NCBI GenBank assembly: GCA_900556615.1
Contig: USPP01000094.1
Location: 1-6,453 of the forward strand
From: an uncultured Eubacteriales bacterium
Lineage (GTDB): Bacteria; Bacillota; Clostridia; Oscillospirales; CAG-272
Length of the DNA: 6,453 nt
Direction: 5' to 3'
This document shows positions 1 to 6,215 of this stretch, piece after piece. The notes under the pieces were generated by a model that saw only the letters and a program-made list of their open reading frames with translations, was not told the origin of the DNA and did not search any database. Both the position numbers and the translations under genes were made by a program. Each line of letters opens with the position of its first letter. Within the stretch, counting starts at the first letter, position 1.

Positions 1-22
1 TGCCAAGCGCCTGTTCAGATAA
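1..22 (+). CDS. yabP: 3' end of upstream gene, probably YabP (spore cortex protein), partial
   Basis: Reading from base 2, the codons give A-K-R-L-F-R followed by TAA at 20-22. The stop shares its last base with the ATG of the next gene (TAATG), the usual spacing of translationally coupled genes. YabP lies directly upstream of yabQ in endospore formers, and a short basic/aromatic tail of the S/K-x-L-F-K/R kind fits my memory of YabP C-termini. Only six codons are visible, so the identity rests on position and this tail. The only other evidence is that an open frame ends exactly at the yabQ start. Confidence 0.55.
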
Positions 23-627
23 TGCTGATACCCGTTGACAGAAATGTTTTTTTACCGCTTCTTCTGTGGTCCTTTGCTGCAGGTATCTTTTTCGGTGCGG
101 TATATGATATATTCCGTATCAGAAGGGCAGCGTTCCGAATCCCAGGACTTGACGGCAAAAAAGCTAAGAGCAGATTGATGCGTTTTTTTATCGCTAATTT
201 GTCTGCTACTGACACGGTGATTGTTTTTATAGAGGATATTATTTTCTCTCTTTTCTGTACTTCGGCTTTTATACTGATTAACTTTAAGTTGTATTTCGGA
301 CTGCCGAGGTGGTATTCGGTGGTTTCCGCTGCCGGAGGCTTCTTTTTGTATCATTATACTGTTGGTCGGCTTGTAATCATGTCTGCCGAAGCTATCGTGC
401 GTTTTATAGCGTCGGTTATCCGATTTGTGATTTCTCATACGGTTATTCCGTTATGTGCATTTGTAAAAAAGATTATCGCTTTATTGTCAGAGGCAGAAAG
501 AAAACGTAGGCTTTTGCTGTATACGGCTATGTATGAAAAACGCCTGATTTTCTCGGTTTCTGATATATACATACCAAGTCAAAACAATGCCCCAGAAGAT
601 TCTCATGTAAATATTTCCGGGGAGTGA
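22..627 (+). CDS. yabQ: Spore cortex biosynthesis protein YabQ
   Basis: A 201-residue membrane protein of the YabQ family, which in Bacillus sits in the outer forespore membrane and is needed for spore cortex peptidoglycan formation. Hydrophobic segments lie at about residues 9-27, 65-88, 97-119 and 128-155. The first carries the family-like pattern GIFFGAVYDIFRIRR, with small residues then Y-D-x-x-R at the membrane edge. The length is close to the roughly 210 residues of Bacillus YabQ. The tail after residue 155 is basic, then polar, and probably cytoplasmic. The frame is open upstream to the window edge, but the ATG at 22 puts the first membrane segment at the expected distance from the N-terminus and overlaps the preceding stop, so it is preferred although no clear Shine-Dalgarno is seen. 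The order yabP-yabQ-divIC is the conserved clostridial/bacillar arrangement. In Bacillus the gene is controlled by the mother-cell sigma factor; any promoter here lies outside the window. Confidence 0.88.
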   Translation: MLIPVDRNVFLPLLLWSFAAGIFFGAVYDIFRIRRAAFRIPGLDGKKAKSRLMRFFIANLSATDTVIVFIEDIIFSLFCTSAFILINFKLYFGLPRWYSVVSAAGGFFLYHYTVGRLVIMSAEAIVRFIASVIRFVISHTVIPLCAFVKKIIALLSEAERKRRLLLYTAMYEKRLIFSVSDIYIPSQNNAPEDSHVNISGE

Positions 628-644
628 AGAAAGGAAAGTCGGAA

Positions 645-923
645 ATGAAAAACGGCGGACGTTTAAATTTTTTTGTGAAGCTTACTATCCTTGTGGTGAT
701 ATGCTTTTGTGCCGTCAATATTATAAAACTTCGAACCGACTACAATGATCTAAAGGACAGAGAAGCGGAATTGCTTAAAGAAAAAGCGGAATATGAGGAA
801 GCGATTGATAAACTTAAGTTTGACCTTGAGCAAGAAATGGATGAAGATTATATAATGCGCATTGCAAGGGAAAAGCTGAATTATTATCTTCCGGATGAAA
901 TTATTTTTTATAATGACCGCTGA
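645..923 (+). CDS. divIC: Septum formation initiator family protein (DivIC/FtsB-like)
   Basis: A small bitopic division protein of 92 residues from this start. It has a short basic N-terminus, one membrane span at about residues 8-29, a heptad-rich acidic/basic coiled coil at about 32-65, and a C-terminal segment (IAREKLNYYLPDEIIFY) that matches the conserved end of the DivIC/FtsB family (ARxxLxxxxPxEIxF). These proteins form a complex with FtsL and DivIB/FtsQ at the septum; in spore formers the copy beside yabQ is DivIC. It is shorter than Bacillus DivIC (about 125 residues), mainly at the N-terminus. Two starts are possible. GTG 624 overlaps the yabQ stop as GTGA but has its purine run directly against it. 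ATG 645 has AAAGGA about nine bases upstream and is preferred. The intrinsic terminator about 55 bases after the stop ends this transcription unit. Confidence 0.87.
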   Translation: MKNGGRLNFFVKLTILVVICFCAVNIIKLRTDYNDLKDREAELLKEKAEYEEAIDKLKFDLEQEMDEDYIMRIAREKLNYYLPDEIIFYNDR

Positions 924-946
924 TGAGACAGTTTTTAAGCTTTCTC

Positions 947-975
947 TTGATTTTGTATTAGTTTTGGTTTATAAT
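947..975 (+). promoter_or_regulatory. Candidate sigma-A-type promoter for the second operon
   Basis: TTGATT at 947-952 and a perfect TATAAT at 970-975 are separated by 17 bases, the optimal housekeeping spacing. No extended -10 TG is present. The predicted start, about 982-984, lies inside the left arm of the terminator at 977-1012. A transcript from here would therefore lack the outer 5-7 bases of that arm and would not form the full terminator. It would read into the structured leader and the serine hydrolase gene. AT-rich DNA yields such boxes by chance, so this is a candidate. Confidence 0.55.
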
Positions 976-976
976 G

Positions 977-1012
977 ATACCGTACTTCGAAATGAGTACG
1001 GTATATTTTTTA
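977..1012 (+). terminator. Rho-independent terminator after divIC
   Basis: A perfect 10-bp stem, ATACCGTACT (977-986) with AGTACGGTAT (995-1004), encloses an 8-base loop and is followed by A and six T (1006-1011). It sits just downstream of the divIC stop and should end the yabP-yabQ-divIC transcript. The other strand has no T-run, so it acts on the + strand only. Confidence 0.88.
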
Positions 1013-1016
1013 TCGG

Positions 1017-1236
1017 CGGATCGTCTTGATTTCTATAAAATAACAGGCAAAAGGAAAATTGGAAAACAGAGCGGGCGGAACAACGGAAAAACGTGATGTG
1101 TTATGTGTCTATATCTGTGCCAGCACATCGTAGGTTTACGATGATAAAATTTTCTGTTTTGCCGTATGCTCTTGCTTTCCGACCGGCGGATTTTATGAGC
1201 GCAGCTCGCTCATCGATTCCGGGGAAGACGATTCCG
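1017..1236 (+). promoter_or_regulatory. Candidate structured RNA leader (multi-stem, unidentified)
   Basis: This stretch can fold into nested helices. P1: 1017-1027 with 1225-1236, 11 bp and one bulged base (1232 or 1233). P2: 1046-1060 with 1148-1163, 15 bp including one G-U and one bulged G at 1156. P3: a perfect 7-bp hairpin, 1126-1132 with 1137-1143, loop GGTT. P4: 1195-1201 with 1207-1213, a perfect 7-bp stem extended by 1187-1190 with 1218-1221 across an internal loop. An alternative helix, 1093-1102 with 1122-1131 (10 bp, three G-U), excludes P3. P1 closes 27 bases before the preferred start codon of the next gene. No terminator follows, so control, if any, would act on translation or RNA stability. 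I recognise no conserved core of a known riboswitch, T-box, 6S, SRP or tmRNA. An open frame crosses the region (from 1093), but its peptide resembles nothing and the leader reading is preferred. A miniature transposable element is an alternative. Confidence 0.5.
1214..1236 (+). repeat. Short direct repeat CGATTCCG
   Basis: CGATTCCG occurs at 1214-1221 and again at 1229-1236, starts 15 bases apart, near the 3' end of the structured leader. The first copy contributes TCCG to the base of P4; the second forms most of the 3' arm of P1. The two copies could swap partners with the CGGA strands at 1017-1020 and 1187-1190, offering alternative folds. It may also be chance. Confidence 0.4.
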
Positions 1237-1263
1237 TTATTTTATGAAGGCTATGGTTATAAA

Positions 1264-2634
1264 ATGAAAAAATTAACACACAGTGAAAAAACTGCGGTGA
1301 TTGCCGCGGGAGTAATACTTTTTTTGTTTATCGGCGTTTCTGTGCTTGCTGTCATTCTTTTTGGTATGCTTGAGGATACTGAAAACAATTTTGCGGATTA
1401 CAGAAAGAAAACCGAGATTAAACTTTCCGATCTTGAAAAGAATCATAACAACTCCCTGAATGATGTTTCCGAGCTCAAAAACGATCTTGAGCTTGCCGAA
1501 AAAAATAAAGCGGAGCTTGAAAAGTATATTGCTCAGATCGAAGCGGAAATGAAAGAGATGGAAGAGGGATTCGGCGATAAGGACGAGCTATACGGAGCTC
1601 TCAGCAGTCAGCTTTCCGAACTTAAAAAGATTCTTGAAGAGAAACAAACCGAAATTGACGCGTTAAAGCAAGATATAACAGAGCTTGAAAAAGTTTACAG
1701 CGTTGATTTGAACAGTCAGATTCAGATATTGTCCGAGCTTGAAGCATTGCTTTCCGAAGGCGCGCCGATGAATAAAAACGAATCGGTGATTTTGAATCCC
1801 GACGGAACCCCCATGCTTGGTGATGACGGTCTTCCTGCAAAGGATATAACCTATGTTTATCCGAAAATATCGGTATATTATGAGGATCTCGAAAGAGGTT
1901 ATAAATATGTTTGGAACGGAGATGCGGTTTATTCCTCCGCAAGCTGTGTAAAGGCGCCTTTTGCACTCACGGTACTGTCTGCGGCGTCGAAAGAAAAAGC
2001 GGAATATGATAAAAAGATCGCGGATCTTATCGCCCAAAACGGAAACGGGGGGGTTCTTCCGGATTTTACGCCTGTATATGATTTTAATAAAATTTTCACC
2101 TATACCGAAGATAAATACCGTGCAGGCTCGGGGGTAATAAAAAATGAAGAATACGGCGTAGAATATACATATCTTGAGCTTATGCGATTGCTTCTTGAAT
2201 ATAGTGACAATGTTGCTTTTGCTGAACTTAGGGCAGAATACGGAACCGATATGCTTAAGAAATTCGCCAAGCAAATAAACGCTGCCGCAATGAAAAACAA
2301 TATCTATAATGCGTCAGCTATCGATCTCGGAAAAACAATGAAGGAAATCTATTACTTTATTGAGAGCGATGCGGAATATGCTTCTTTTATGAAAGACGCT
2401 ATGATGTCGTCTATACATACGGTAATGATCGGATACGGTGTGGCTCCTAAGAAGATTGCACATAAGTACGGGTGGGACACAGGGGCATATCATGATATGG
2501 CTATCGTCTATGATGCTCACCCCTATGTTCTGGTTATCATGTCGGATATGGAGAAAGGAGGAAAAGAAATCAATTCATATATACAGGAGGTAGTTTCCCT
2601 CATTGATGATTTGCATGAAAATTTTTATAGGTGA
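1264..2634 (+). CDS. Membrane-anchored coiled-coil serine hydrolase, class A beta-lactamase-like fold
   Basis: A 456-residue protein from ATG 1264. It has a short basic N-terminus, a membrane span at about 11-36, a long charged coiled coil at about 40-165, a linker rich in G, D and P (about 166-195), and an extracytoplasmic catalytic domain at about 198-456. The domain shows the penicillin-interacting serine hydrolase motifs: S227-C-V-K230 (SxxK), S314-D-N316 (SDN) and K401-Y-G403 in place of KTG, followed by the GAYHDMAIV strand typical of the Beta-lactamase2 group. I see no omega-loop E-x-x-L-N between SDN and KYG, so true beta-lactamase activity is unlikely. A wall-related peptidase/esterase role or a non-enzymatic role is more plausible, with substrate unknown. 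The frame is open back to 1093, but the first 57 residues would precede the membrane anchor, look non-coding and overlie the structured leader. GAAGG at 1246-1250 is a distant Shine-Dalgarno for 1264; ATG 1195, preceded by GGCGG, is the main alternative. It overlaps the next gene by GTGA. Confidence 0.8.
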   Translation: MKKLTHSEKTAVIAAGVILFLFIGVSVLAVILFGMLEDTENNFADYRKKTEIKLSDLEKNHNNSLNDVSELKNDLELAEKNKAELEKYIAQIEAEMKEMEEGFGDKDELYGALSSQLSELKKILEEKQTEIDALKQDITELEKVYSVDLNSQIQILSELEALLSEGAPMNKNESVILNPDGTPMLGDDGLPAKDITYVYPKISVYYEDLERGYKYVWNGDAVYSSASCVKAPFALTVLSAASKEKAEYDKKIADLIAQNGNGGVLPDFTPVYDFNKIFTYTEDKYRAGSGVIKNEEYGVEYTYLELMRLLLEYSDNVAFAELRAEYGTDMLKKFAKQINAAAMKNNIYNASAIDLGKTMKEIYYFIESDAEYASFMKDAMMSSIHTVMIGYGVAPKKIAHKYGWDTGAYHDMAIVYDAHPYVLVIMSDMEKGGKEINSYIQEVVSLIDDLHENFYR

Positions 2635-4361
2635 GTGATAATATTGTGAGAAAATTATACGCTGCCGGCAACGGTTCTGTTTTATTTGTTTCCGGGAATT
2701 GTGTTGTCGATCATATCGGAACCTATTCGATTAACTTTTTTACTGCTGATCTTGATATGGATGGTGTTCTGTGCAAAAAGGAGTATATCCCCGGTGCGGT
2801 CGTAATTCGTTTTATCGGAAGGTCTCCTCTCGAAAAATCGGATGATTTGCATGCGGAAGTTAAGCTTACGGTCTATGCCGACCCGTTCTCGCAGATTATA
2901 TTTATTTCGATTGCCGCCATGTTTGATGTACACATAAAGATTCAGCCTTGCGAGAAGGTGAGATTTGAATTTTTTGAGAGCTATTCTTCCGATCTTGAAA
3001 AGCGGTCCTGCCTTAAACTGCTGCGGGAGGAAACGGCAATGTATCTCATGGCTGATGTGAACAGTGAGTTTGATAGAGAAAATATGCTTTTTCATATTAA
3101 ACCGGGTTATTCAAGGCTCTTTGTGACCGTTCCGTCAGATGAAGAAAATTTCTTGAAATTCAAGGCACTTCTTAAAAAAATGCCTCCCGTTCTTATTTTC
3201 GATTCATCGCCTTCCGATTTATTGTATAAAAGTGTTTGCCGAAGAAAAAACTTGTTTTTTAAATGCAGAACAAATTTAAATGGGCTATCGGTAAAGTGGC
3301 AGGATATGATATCCTACTGCAGAGAAACCGTATATAATTTTCAATCGAAAAACGGAGGCTTTTTCAGTCTCGAGAATTCTTTTAATATGATTGATATGTG
3401 CCGTATTTTTCGGTTTCTTATTGCCGACGGAGATCAGCTTCAGGCAAAGGCTTTTGCAGAATTTATTTATTCTGTATTTGAAAAATATCGCAGCATACCG
3501 TTTGTGTGTAATCCTGACAAAAACAGAGCGATTTTTTTAGAAAACACATATAATCCGGCGGGAGATGCGGTTCTTATTTCGTTATATGAGTATGAAAAAC
3601 AATTCGGTTCTTCTCACGATTCAAGAATTTCTGCAATAGCTGATACCGTTATGAAAAACGATTATCGATTGGTCAAAGGGGGAATGATGCCATTTTCCGG
3701 AATGGAGGGGTATTTTTATAATGCCCTAATGAAGCCGTGGCAAAGATTTCAAGGTTCGGCTGAATCCACGATGTGCTTTCTCGGCGCGGCAAGACGTTAT
3801 CTTGACATTATGGCAGATAAGCGAGATACACCGCAATACAAACGGATTGCAATGCTTGTAAAATACACAGTCGATGTATTTCCCGAAAATTTTTTTAGCG
3901 GAGAAAAGGTTTATCTTAATGCCCCGAAGCGTGCGGAACGGACCTATCATCCTCATACACTTTCCGGATTATGTGATAATTGTTTTAGATTCGGCCGTCT
4001 GGTTTACCGCTCGCATCGGTATCTTTGCGGCAAGTGCGAAGATATTGCGGATAAGCTGACTCATTCCTGCTGCGGAAGGGCATTTTTTAACGGAGCGGTT
4101 TTTCTCGACAGATATGTCGGGGCGGGATTATTTCCGGATAATACTGTATTTGAAGATATTTCCCCCGAGAAAATGAATACGGACGGTTTGATTATGAGCA
4201 TAAAATATTACTGTCAGAGAAGGGATATACAGGCTCTTTTTCTATCTGAGCTTATATCAAGATATGAGAATTATCCCAAACGGTTTTCCTTTGCCCAATT
4301 ATGCCACGCAGCAGCGGAAACGGTCCGTATGCAGGCAAACGTCAGAAAAACAAACAATTAG
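2631..4361 (+). CDS. Hypothetical protein with mainly helical C-terminal domain and embedded CxxC/CxxC element
   Basis: I do not recognise this 576-residue protein. There is no signal peptide or membrane span, so it is probably cytoplasmic. Residues 1 to about 200 look beta-rich. From about 220 to the end it is mostly amphipathic helix, with loop sequences such as N241-G-G-F-F-S and a G-S-A-E-S segment near 375-379, reminiscent of alpha/alpha-toroid (six-hairpin glycosidase-like) folds; that resemblance is an impression, not an assignment. Residues 448-469 hold C448-x2-C451 and C466-x2-C469 with 14 residues between, a zinc-ribbon-like arrangement, followed by C480-C481. The GTG at 2631 overlaps the serine hydrolase stop (GTGA), suggesting translational coupling, but lacks a good Shine-Dalgarno. 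GTG 2646 has AGGTGA upstream (2629-2634) at a rather long spacing and is the alternative. Strict linkage to the serine hydrolase suggests a related job, but no function is assigned. Confidence 0.75.
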   Translation: MSDNIVRKLYAAGNGSVLFVSGNCVVDHIGTYSINFFTADLDMDGVLCKKEYIPGAVVIRFIGRSPLEKSDDLHAEVKLTVYADPFSQIIFISIAAMFDVHIKIQPCEKVRFEFFESYSSDLEKRSCLKLLREETAMYLMADVNSEFDRENMLFHIKPGYSRLFVTVPSDEENFLKFKALLKKMPPVLIFDSSPSDLLYKSVCRRKNLFFKCRTNLNGLSVKWQDMISYCRETVYNFQSKNGGFFSLENSFNMIDMCRIFRFLIADGDQLQAKAFAEFIYSVFEKYRSIPFVCNPDKNRAIFLENTYNPAGDAVLISLYEYEKQFGSSHDSRISAIADTVMKNDYRLVKGGMMPFSGMEGYFYNALMKPWQRFQGSAESTMCFLGAARRYLDIMADKRDTPQYKRIAMLVKYTVDVFPENFFSGEKVYLNAPKRAERTYHPHTLSGLCDNCFRFGRLVYRSHRYLCGKCEDIADKLTHSCCGRAFFNGAVFLDRYVGAGLFPDNTVFEDISPEKMNTDGLIMSIKYYCQRRDIQALFLSELISRYENYPKRFSFAQLCHAAAETVRMQANVRKTNN

Positions 4362-4373
4362 TGGGTTAAATTT

Positions 4374-5075
4374 ATGATAGGTGTAACAGTAAATACGGTT
4401 GCAGTGCTTTTGGGTGGGCTTATCGGCTGTATGATAAAAAAGGGCTTTAAAAATAAAGTTGCGGATGCAATCATGTTTGGACTCGGACTATGTACCGTTT
4501 ATATCGGTATCTCCGGTATGTTTGAGGGCAATAATATATTGATTCTGATTATCTCTGTAGCCGCCGGAGCAGCTGTCGGTACGGCGCTCGATATAGACGG
4601 AAAAATCAAGCGTGTGGCGCATTCCGTAGAAAACAAATTCAGAAACAATACGGGACGGCAATCGGTTGCGGACGGTATAATAGGCGGCAGTCTTCTTTTT
4701 TGTGTTGGCGCTATGGCTGTGGTGGGATCACTTAATGCGGGCTTCGGAGACAACACTATGCTTTATACCAAATCAATGCTTGATTTTGTTGCTTCTATGA
4801 TGCTGGCGGTCAGCCTTGGCGTGGGAGTAGCGCTTTCATCCGTTACGGTTTTGATTTTTCAGGGAAGTATTGCACTTTTAGCGGTGTTTATAAAGCCATA
4901 TCTTACAGTGGAACTGATATCGGAGCTGACCTGTACCGGATCATTGCTTATTACCATTATCGGTCTCAATATGACGGGTATGACAAAAGCGAAGGTTGCC
5001 GATTATCTTCCGTCCCTTCTCTTTGTGCCGGTACTTTATTATATTTTTGAACAAATACCGCTGTTTTCGGTTTGA
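4374..5075 (+). CDS. DUF554 (YqgA/YdfK family) integral membrane protein
   Basis: A 233-residue polytopic membrane protein. Hydrophobic segments lie at about residues 3-20, 29-50, 54-73, 100-123, 135-155, 156-173, 184-203 and 209-226. The DUF554 hallmarks are the N-terminal MIGVTVNTVAVLLGGLIG, a GTALDIDGKI stretch after the third span, and the glycine-rich LLFCVGAMAVVGSLNAGF (108-124) followed by K-S-x-L-D-F. The length matches the family (about 225-240). The family is widespread in Firmicutes and enterobacteria and is suspected of transport, but no substrate is established to my knowledge. It starts 12 bases after the previous stop with no good ribosome binding site, so it may depend on translation of the gene before it. 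The next gene follows after 9 bases. Confidence 0.9.
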   Translation: MIGVTVNTVAVLLGGLIGCMIKKGFKNKVADAIMFGLGLCTVYIGISGMFEGNNILILIISVAAGAAVGTALDIDGKIKRVAHSVENKFRNNTGRQSVADGIIGGSLLFCVGAMAVVGSLNAGFGDNTMLYTKSMLDFVASMMLAVSLGVGVALSSVTVLIFQGSIALLAVFIKPYLTVELISELTCTGSLLITIIGLNMTGMTKAKVADYLPSLLFVPVLYYIFEQIPLFSV

Positions 5076-5079
5076 GGAG
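5074..5079 (+). promoter_or_regulatory. Ribosome binding site of the DUF362 gene
   Basis: GAGGAG overlaps the DUF554 stop codon and lies five bases before ATG 5085. It is the clearest Shine-Dalgarno in the second operon and fixes this start. Confidence 0.8.
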
Positions 5080-5084
5080 CAGAC

Positions 5085-6215
5085 ATGAATATTGATGATA
5101 AGGTGGCGTTGTGTCGCTGCGAAGAATATGACGTACGGAAAATTTTTGAGTTTCTGAAAGGAATGTCAGAACAGCTTGGAATTACGCCAAACGAAATTAA
5201 AGATAAGACTGTTATTATAAAACCCAATCTTTTGCTTGCCTTTCCTCCTGAAAAAGCGGCCACCACGCATCCTGATGTTGTCTCTGCGGCGGCGCTTCTT
5301 TTCAGTCAGTGGGGAGCCCGGAGGGTTACGATTGCGGAAAGTCCTGGAGGAATCTATAACGAAAAGAATTTGGAGCGAGTGTACACGGTAACCGGAATGA
5401 AGGAGGCTGCCGCTCAAAGCGGAGCATACCTGAACCGTGAGCTCGGATGGACGGAATTTTCCACACCGAATGGAAAGGTATCCAAAACCGTTAATCTAAT
5501 TAATCCCGTTTACGAAGCTGACGTTATTGTGAACATATGCAAAATGAAAACGCATTCTCTTGCCGTTATGACAGGAGCTGCGAAAAATCTTTTCGGTGTG
5601 ATTCCCGGAATAATGAAGTTTGAGATGCATGCAAGATTCAAAAAACCGGAGGATTTCTTTTCTATGGTTATTGATCTTGATGAACAGCTTGCAAAATCTC
5701 ACAATGTAATCCACATATGCGATGGAATAATGGGTATGGAGGGGGACGGACCGTCAGGCGGAATCCCCAAAAAAGCGGGAGTGTTACTGATGAGCCGAAA
5801 TCCCTTTAATCTTGACTGCGTTTCGGCTCGTATCATGAGACTTGACGATAGAGTCAGGTTTATTTCTCTTGCCGCGGAAAGAGGACTATGCCCGAAAGTT
5901 TTCGATAAAATCAGTATTATCGGTAGTCGTCCGGAGGAAATTGAGTGCGGGAGCTTTGCACTTCCCGATGCGGCGAAAGGCAAAAAGTTTGATCTGATAC
6001 CACCGTTTCTTCAGCCGCGCCCTGTTATAGACGGAAAAGTATGCAGAGGCTGCGGCATGTGCGTGAAAAGCTGTCCTCAGCATACGATCTCCGTAAAAAA
6101 CGGCAAAGCAAAAATTAATCATGATAGGTGTATCAGATGCTATTGCTGTCAGGAGCTTTGTACTTTTCGCGCAGTAAAGATTAAAAAAAGCTTTATATAC
6201 AGGCTGGTGGAATGA
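5085..6215 (+). CDS. DUF362 domain protein with C-terminal 2x[4Fe-4S] ferredoxin domain
   Basis: A 376-residue cytoplasmic iron-sulfur protein. Residues 1 to about 300 carry the DUF362 domain: I-K-P-N-L (45-49), E-S-P-G-G (85-89), the conserved K-M-K-T-H (153-157), G-A-A-K-N-L-F-G-V-I-P-G (164-175) and D-G-I-M-G-M-E-G (213-220). Residues 315-370 form a bacterial ferredoxin-like domain with two cluster motifs, C320-x2-C323-x2-C326-x3-C330 and C349-x2-C352-x2-C355-x3-C359. The first ends in the usual C-P; the second ends in C-T, a mild departure. An extra C354 lies beside C355. This architecture is common in clostridia and archaea; the reaction is not established, and electron transfer is inferred from the clusters. 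GAGGAG at 5074-5079 supports ATG 5085. The 3' end overlaps ispE, so the two should be co-expressed. Confidence 0.92.
   Translation: MNIDDKVALCRCEEYDVRKIFEFLKGMSEQLGITPNEIKDKTVIIKPNLLLAFPPEKAATTHPDVVSAAALLFSQWGARRVTIAESPGGIYNEKNLERVYTVTGMKEAAAQSGAYLNRELGWTEFSTPNGKVSKTVNLINPVYEADVIVNICKMKTHSLAVMTGAAKNLFGVIPGIMKFEMHARFKKPEDFFSMVIDLDEQLAKSHNVIHICDGIMGMEGDGPSGGIPKKAGVLLMSRNPFNLDCVSARIMRLDDRVRFISLAAERGLCPKVFDKISIIGSRPEEIECGSFALPDAAKGKKFDLIPPFLQPRPVIDGKVCRGCGMCVKSCPQHTISVKNGKAKINHDRCIRCYCCQELCTFRAVKIKKSFIYRLVE

Noticed and set aside
52..438. 128-residue open frame on the minus strand inside yabQ
   Set aside because: It is a shadow of yabQ, which has clear family motifs and membrane segments; the antisense peptide is basic and low in sense.
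1017..1236. T-box, 6S, SRP, tmRNA or a common riboswitch
   Set aside because: I looked for the T-box GGTGG sequence, the SRP apical motif, a tmRNA acceptor end and the cores of the TPP, SAM, cobalamin, lysine and c-di-GMP classes, and found none; a covariance search would settle it.
1663..2274. 203-residue minus-strand open frame inside the serine hydrolase gene
   Set aside because: The + strand holds SxxK and SDN motifs in this interval. The antisense product is rich in F, I, R and Y, as expected from reading AT-rich coding DNA backwards.
1780..2530. Antibiotic-resistance beta-lactamase
   Set aside because: The fold motifs are there, but Glu166/omega-loop is not evident, KTG is changed, and the coiled-coil membrane anchor does not fit a secreted resistance enzyme.
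2551..2593. Two strong Shine-Dalgarno-like runs (AAAGGAGG and AGGAGG) near the end of the serine hydrolase gene
   Set aside because: They encode E-K-G-G and Q-E-V in the protein, and no in-frame start of the next gene lies at a usable distance (GTG 2631 is about 40 bases away).
2605..2853. 13-base direct repeat GATGATTTGCATG at 2605-2617 and 2841-2853
   Set aside because: Both copies lie in coding sequence and encode D-D-L-H in different proteins; with only two copies and no other shared sequence, chance is the simplest explanation.
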